Assembly: GCA_964552955.1 (NCBI GenBank)
Contig: CAZKIU010000006.1
Span: 1 to 64,000, forward strand
Origin: UBA1413 sp964552955
GTDB taxonomy: Bacteria > Bacteroidota > Bacteroidia > Bacteroidales > Prolixibacteraceae
Direction: 5' to 3'
Length of the DNA: 64,000 nt
A program made the position numbers and the translations under genes. The notes under the pieces are model-generated. The model worked only from the letters and a program-made list of their open reading frames with translations. It was not told where the DNA came from and ran no database searches. Shown here in pieces: positions 60,582-64,000 of this stretch. Each line of letters begins with the position of its first letter. Positions within the stretch are counted from its first letter, which is position 1.

Positions 60582-63500
60582 TCAGGCCTGGGCCTTGGCC
60601 ACCTGTTTCACCTTTTTCTTCATGGTTTCGTAGACAATCGGGGTGGCCACGAATACTGAGGAGTAAGTCCCGACGCCAATCCCCACCAGCAGGGCAAAGA
60701 TAAACCCGCGGATCGAGGCCCCACCGAAGAGGAAGATGGCGATCAGCACCACCAAAGTAGACAGCGAAGTGCTGAAGGTACGGCGCAGGGTACTGTTCAT
60801 GGCGTGATTCATGTTGGTCAACGTATCGCGCTTCGGGTAGAGATGGGTATACTCCCTGATTCTGTCGAAGACAATCACCGTATCATTGATCGAATATCCG
60901 ATCACCGTCAGGATGGCCGCAATAAACGCCTGGTCAATTTCGAGGGAGAAGGGTAGAATCCCCTTGAAGAGGGAGAAGGCCCCCAGGGTGATGATGGTAT
61001 CGTGCGTCAGGGACACCACACCCCCCAGACCAAAGTTCCAGGTGCTGAAACGCACCAGGATGTAGAGGAAAATGGCCAGCAGGGCAAGGAAGACGGCAAT
61101 GAAAGCATCGCGCTTGATATCATCGGAAATGGTCGGTCCTACCTTCTGGGAACTCATCCGGTAATCAGTGGAGAATTTTTCAAAAGGAATTTCGGGGAGG
61201 AATCCGCCGTCGGTCAACCCCTTGTAAAGGAGCTGTTCCACCTCGCCGTCTACGTTATCGCTCATATCTTCTACCTTGAATTTGGTGGTAATCCTAACCT
61301 GATTGGCAGAGCCGAAGGTCTTTACCTCAGGCGCTGCACCATAGACATCGGCCAGAGCTTCCCTGACATCGGCCACTTTAACCTCCTGATCAAAGCGGAC
61401 GGTATAAGTGCGGCCTCCCTGGAAGTCGATACCCAGGTCAAAACCACGGACGATGAAAGAGAGGATGGAAAGGGTAATCAGGGTACCTGAAATGTAATAG
61501 GCGATCTTGCGATTCTCGATGAACCTGATCTTGGTATTTCGCAGCCAGTTGGCCGTGGTCTTGGAGGTGAAGGTGATGTTGACATTCCTTTTGAGCTGCC
61601 ATTCAAAGAGAATCCGGGTGATAAAGATAGCCGTAAAGAGGGAGGTCAGGATACCGATGATCAGGGTAGTAGCAAAACCCTTGATGGGGCCCGAGCCGAA
61701 GATATAAAGGACAATACCGGTCAGGAGGGTGGTCACCTGGCCGTCAATAATAGCGGAGTAGGCATTTTTGTACCCGTCGGTGATGGCCAGCTTCAGTCCT
61801 TTACCCGCCCAGACTTCCTCCTGGATACGTTCATAGATCAACACGTTGGCATCGACGGCCATACCCATGGTCAACACAATACCGGCAATACCCGGCAGGG
61901 TGAGCACCGCACCGAGGGAAGCCAGAATCCCGACCAGGAAGAAAACGTTGAAGAGCAGGGCAATATTGGCCGCCAAACCGGCCTTGCGGCTGTAAAAGAA
62001 GAGCATGTAAAGCAACACCAGGAGGAAGGCGATTCCGAAGGAGGCAAACCCTGAGTTAATCGCTTCCTTACCCAGGGAAGGCCCGACAACCTCTTCCTGC
62101 ATGATACGGGCCGGAGCCGGCATCTTTCCCGATTTCAGGATGTTGGCAAGGTCAGTGGCCTCCTCGATGCTCTCCAGTCCGGTGATGCTCGAACGACCGC
62201 CGGTGATCTCATTCTGGACGGTAGGGAAGGAACGGACATAATTGTCGAGAACAATCGCTATCGATTTGTTGATGTTTTCCTTGGTCATGCGGGCCCAGGT
62301 TTTAGCCCCTTCGCTGTTCATGGACATGGAGACTTCGGGGCGCCCACCCATCTGGTCATAATCCTGACGGGCATCGGTGATCACATCACCGGTAAGGGGA
62401 GCCTTGCCGTCGCGCGAGGTGGACTTCAGGGCAATCAGCCGGAAGTAACTGCCTTCCTTGTCGACGGAGTTGGCCGTCCAGCGGAAGAACATATTCCGGG
62501 GGAAGAGAGCGCGCACCTGCTCCCGGGCCAGCATCGCATTCACCTCCGAGGTGTCCTTGGCATGGGCTGTCCCAACCACCGGGCCGGGGAAGAGATTCCC
62601 CGTCTGATCGGTACTCGGGTTCAGGACGGCAAAGAGCGGATACTCCTTGCGGAAATTCTCCAGATCGGCAGGGGAAGCGCCATCCGCAATCGCAGAGGAG
62701 TCGCTTTTCATTTCGTCGAGCAGGGAGGTGGTTTCAGAAGCCGTCGCGCTGTTGGAAGTCAGCGTATCGGTGGCGGCCACTTCTGCAAGAGAAGCCGGAG
62801 CCAGGGTATCGGCAGCCATAGAATCGGCAGCCACCGGCATGACAGAGGTCAGCTCCCTGATGCGCTGGTTGGCCTGTAGCATATAAGGATAGACTTCCTG
62901 GTTCTCATAGGTTTCCCAGAACTCCAACTGGGCCGTCCCCTGAAGGAGCTTACGCACACGCTCGGGATTGTCGATCCCCGGAAGCTCTACGAGAATACGG
63001 CCCCGGGTCTGCAACTGCTGGATATTGGGCTGGGCCACCCCAAAACGGTCAATACGGGTCCGCAGCACATTAAAGGAATTGTCAATGGCAGCATCGGTCT
63101 CCGTCCTGATCACTTTGAGAACATCTTCATTCGAGGAATCGAACTTGACCCTGTCTTTCAGCTCCAGCGTATTGAAGATCGCCGCTAAACGGGCATTGGG
63201 GTCGACCTCGGCAAAAGCCTGCCCAAAAAGGGTGACAAAATCCTGGGTGCTGTTGCGCTGCATCTCCACCGCACGACGCAGGGCCACATTGAAGGTGGAA
63301 TCAGTGCTGTAATTGGACATCGCCCTGATGACGTCGACCACCGACACCTCCAGGGTAACGTTCATCCCCCCCTTCAGGTCAAGCCCCAGATTCATCTCCA
63401 GCTCCTTGACCTCTTTAAACGTGAATTTTTTAATCCCCAGGAAGTTATAAACCTCCACCCCGGAAATGGAATCCAGGTAGGCATATTCCTTGGCGGAATT

Positions 63501-63623
63501 GCCCTGGGCATACTCTTTTGCGCGGTTTTCGATCTGCTGCGCTTTCCAGGTGAAGGTCAACTGGTAGAGACAGACGGCCGCAAGCAAAATAGCAAAAGTA
63601 GTAATTGCTCCTTTGTTTTGCAT
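60582..63623 (-). CDS. secDF: Protein translocase subunit SecDF (fused)
   Basis: 1013-residue fusion of SecD and SecF, the proton-driven motor that pulls exported proteins through SecYEG. SecD parts: N-terminal helix, LGLDLKGGMNVTLEV (P1 start), VELPGIDNPERVRKLLQGTAQLEFWE, then six membrane helices with AGIVLTMGMAVDANVLIYERI. SecF parts: LGIDFQGGRTYTVRF, then VIGYSINDTVIVFDRIRE. A low-complexity Ser/Ala/Thr-rich insertion (about residues 250-315) in P1 is typical for Bacteroidota. All exported proteins in this window depend on it. Confidence 0.96.
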   Translation of the reverse strand: MQNKGAITTFAILLAAVCLYQLTFTWKAQQIENRAKEYAQGNSAKEYAYLDSISGVEVYNFLGIKKFTFKEVKELEMNLGLDLKGGMNVTLEVSVVDVIRAMSNYSTDSTFNVALRRAVEMQRNSTQDFVTLFGQAFAEVDPNARLAAIFNTLELKDRVKFDSSNEDVLKVIRTETDAAIDNSFNVLRTRIDRFGVAQPNIQQLQTRGRILVELPGIDNPERVRKLLQGTAQLEFWETYENQEVYPYMLQANQRIRELTSVMPVAADSMAADTLAPASLAEVAATDTLTSNSATASETTSLLDEMKSDSSAIADGASPADLENFRKEYPLFAVLNPSTDQTGNLFPGPVVGTAHAKDTSEVNAMLAREQVRALFPRNMFFRWTANSVDKEGSYFRLIALKSTSRDGKAPLTGDVITDARQDYDQMGGRPEVSMSMNSEGAKTWARMTKENINKSIAIVLDNYVRSFPTVQNEITGGRSSITGLESIEEATDLANILKSGKMPAPARIMQEEVVGPSLGKEAINSGFASFGIAFLLVLLYMLFFYSRKAGLAANIALLFNVFFLVGILASLGAVLTLPGIAGIVLTMGMAVDANVLIYERIQEEVWAGKGLKLAITDGYKNAYSAIIDGQVTTLLTGIVLYIFGSGPIKGFATTLIIGILTSLFTAIFITRILFEWQLKRNVNITFTSKTTANWLRNTKIRFIENRKIAYYISGTLITLSILSFIVRGFDLGIDFQGGRTYTVRFDQEVKVADVREALADVYGAAPEVKTFGSANQVRITTKFKVEDMSDNVDGEVEQLLYKGLTDGGFLPEIPFEKFSTDYRMSSQKVGPTISDDIKRDAFIAVFLALLAIFLYILVRFSTWNFGLGGVVSLTHDTIITLGAFSLFKGILPFSLEIDQAFIAAILTVIGYSINDTVIVFDRIREYTHLYPKRDTLTNMNHAMNSTLRRTFSTSLSTLVVLIAIFLFGGASIRGFIFALLVGIGVGTYSSVFVATPIVYETMKKKVKQVAKAQA

Positions 63624-63747
63624 AACTGTTTAAATATTAGGTAATTAATAATCTCATGATCCATGAAGACGCCGGTCTCAGTAAGCGCGATGCGCCAGAT
63701 GAAGGCTACCGGCAAAGCCTGGAGCGCGCCCCGTTCCAGCGGGGCGG

Positions 63748-64000
63748 TCAGGAAAGTGGGGGCAAATCGTCGGGGTTGACGTAATGGTAACACCGGTGCG
63801 TGACCAGGTTACGGATTTCCATGAGGGCATGGGGCTGTTCCATTGCTTCGGCTTTGCGCAGGACACTCATGCGAGCCTTGAGTTGTCGCACCAGAAAACG
63901 GTTCCATTTCTCCTGGTCAGCCCGGGGATAGACTGTTTTTTCTCCCGGGGCCTTCAGGTTCAGCGGGCTCTGAAGGGTACAGAGCAAACCGGTTGAAACG
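63748..64000 (-). CDS. 3' part of an unidentified gene
   Basis: The frame is open from the right window edge and ends at a TGA at 63748. About 84 residues are seen: a basic helical segment (WNRFLVRQLKARMSVLRKAEAM) followed by RNLVTHRCYHYVNPDDLPP. Codon use is like the real genes here and there is no start codon that makes sense inside the window. A GC-rich hairpin (63727-63746) lies just after the stop. I do not recognise the family. Confidence 0.5.
   Translation of the reverse strand, partial: VSTGLLCTLQSPLNLKAPGEKTVYPRADQEKWNRFLVRQLKARMSVLRKAEAMEQPHALMEIRNLVTHRCYHYVNPDDLPPLS

Noticed and set aside
1..64000. tRNA or rRNA genes, insertion sequences, prophage, toxin-antitoxin or defence genes
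   Set aside because: I looked in all intergenic gaps and coding frames and found no transposase, integrase, restriction or cas-like gene and no cloverleaf I could support.

Overview
The window looks like chromosomal DNA of a Bacteroidota bacterium, probably order Bacteroidales or a close relative, with moderately high GC. The evidence is a SusC/SusD/SusE outer-membrane glycan uptake operon, a type IX secretion sorting domain, a fused SecDF, DUF4837 and DUF3098 proteins, an FtsX/DUF3098/UppP/TruB/QueA gene string, and several promoter elements of the Bacteroidota form (TTTG, 19-20 bp, TAnnTTTG). I saw no tRNA or rRNA gene, insertion sequence, prophage or CRISPR array.

Bases 1-6000 (plus strand) hold three genes for pectin/xylan side-chain and sugar-acid metabolism: a CE7 acetyl esterase cut by the window edge, a CE8 pectinesterase and an SMP-30/gluconolactonase. 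They are followed by Mpl (murein peptide recycling) and an M19 dipeptidase. Bases 6000-20100 form a divergent alpha-glucan locus. SusC, SusD, SusE and a T9SS-exported GH13 amylase are on the minus strand; a LacI-type regulator, a sugar MFS transporter and a periplasmic GH13 enzyme are on the plus strand. A LacI-type operator candidate and a 16-bp palindrome lie between the two arms. The inferred flow is cell-surface hydrolysis, SusCDE import, periplasmic GH13 cleavage, then MFS uptake. The SusD carries two extra modules resembling the SusE/F starch-binding domains.

Bases 20100-29400 hold a coiled-coil exported protein and then a minus-strand hemicellulase cluster: GH31 alpha-xylosidase-like, GH9 endoglucanase-like, an unassigned exported barrel-like protein, and GH51 arabinofuranosidase. 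The cluster has no SusCD pair of its own, and its intergenic gaps carry tandem repeats and palindromes.

Bases 29500-42000 are mostly housekeeping: ComM, a PLP-dependent dehydratase, PrsW, PNP, LpxK, SppA, FolK and a DUF4837 lipoprotein. A compact transcript-like element (-7 box, hairpin, terminator) then precedes a YD-repeat protein and two sugar mutarotases.

Bases 42000-64000 are core genes. IleS, a DksA-like protein, LspA, CysS, riboflavin synthase and a pterin cluster (FolM-like, FolB and a second short FolK-like protein) run on the plus strand. Frr, PyrH, Tsf, S2, S9 and L13 run on the minus strand. FtsX, DUF3098, UppP, TruB, QueA and a methyltransferase are plus; SecDF and the end of an unidentified gene are minus.
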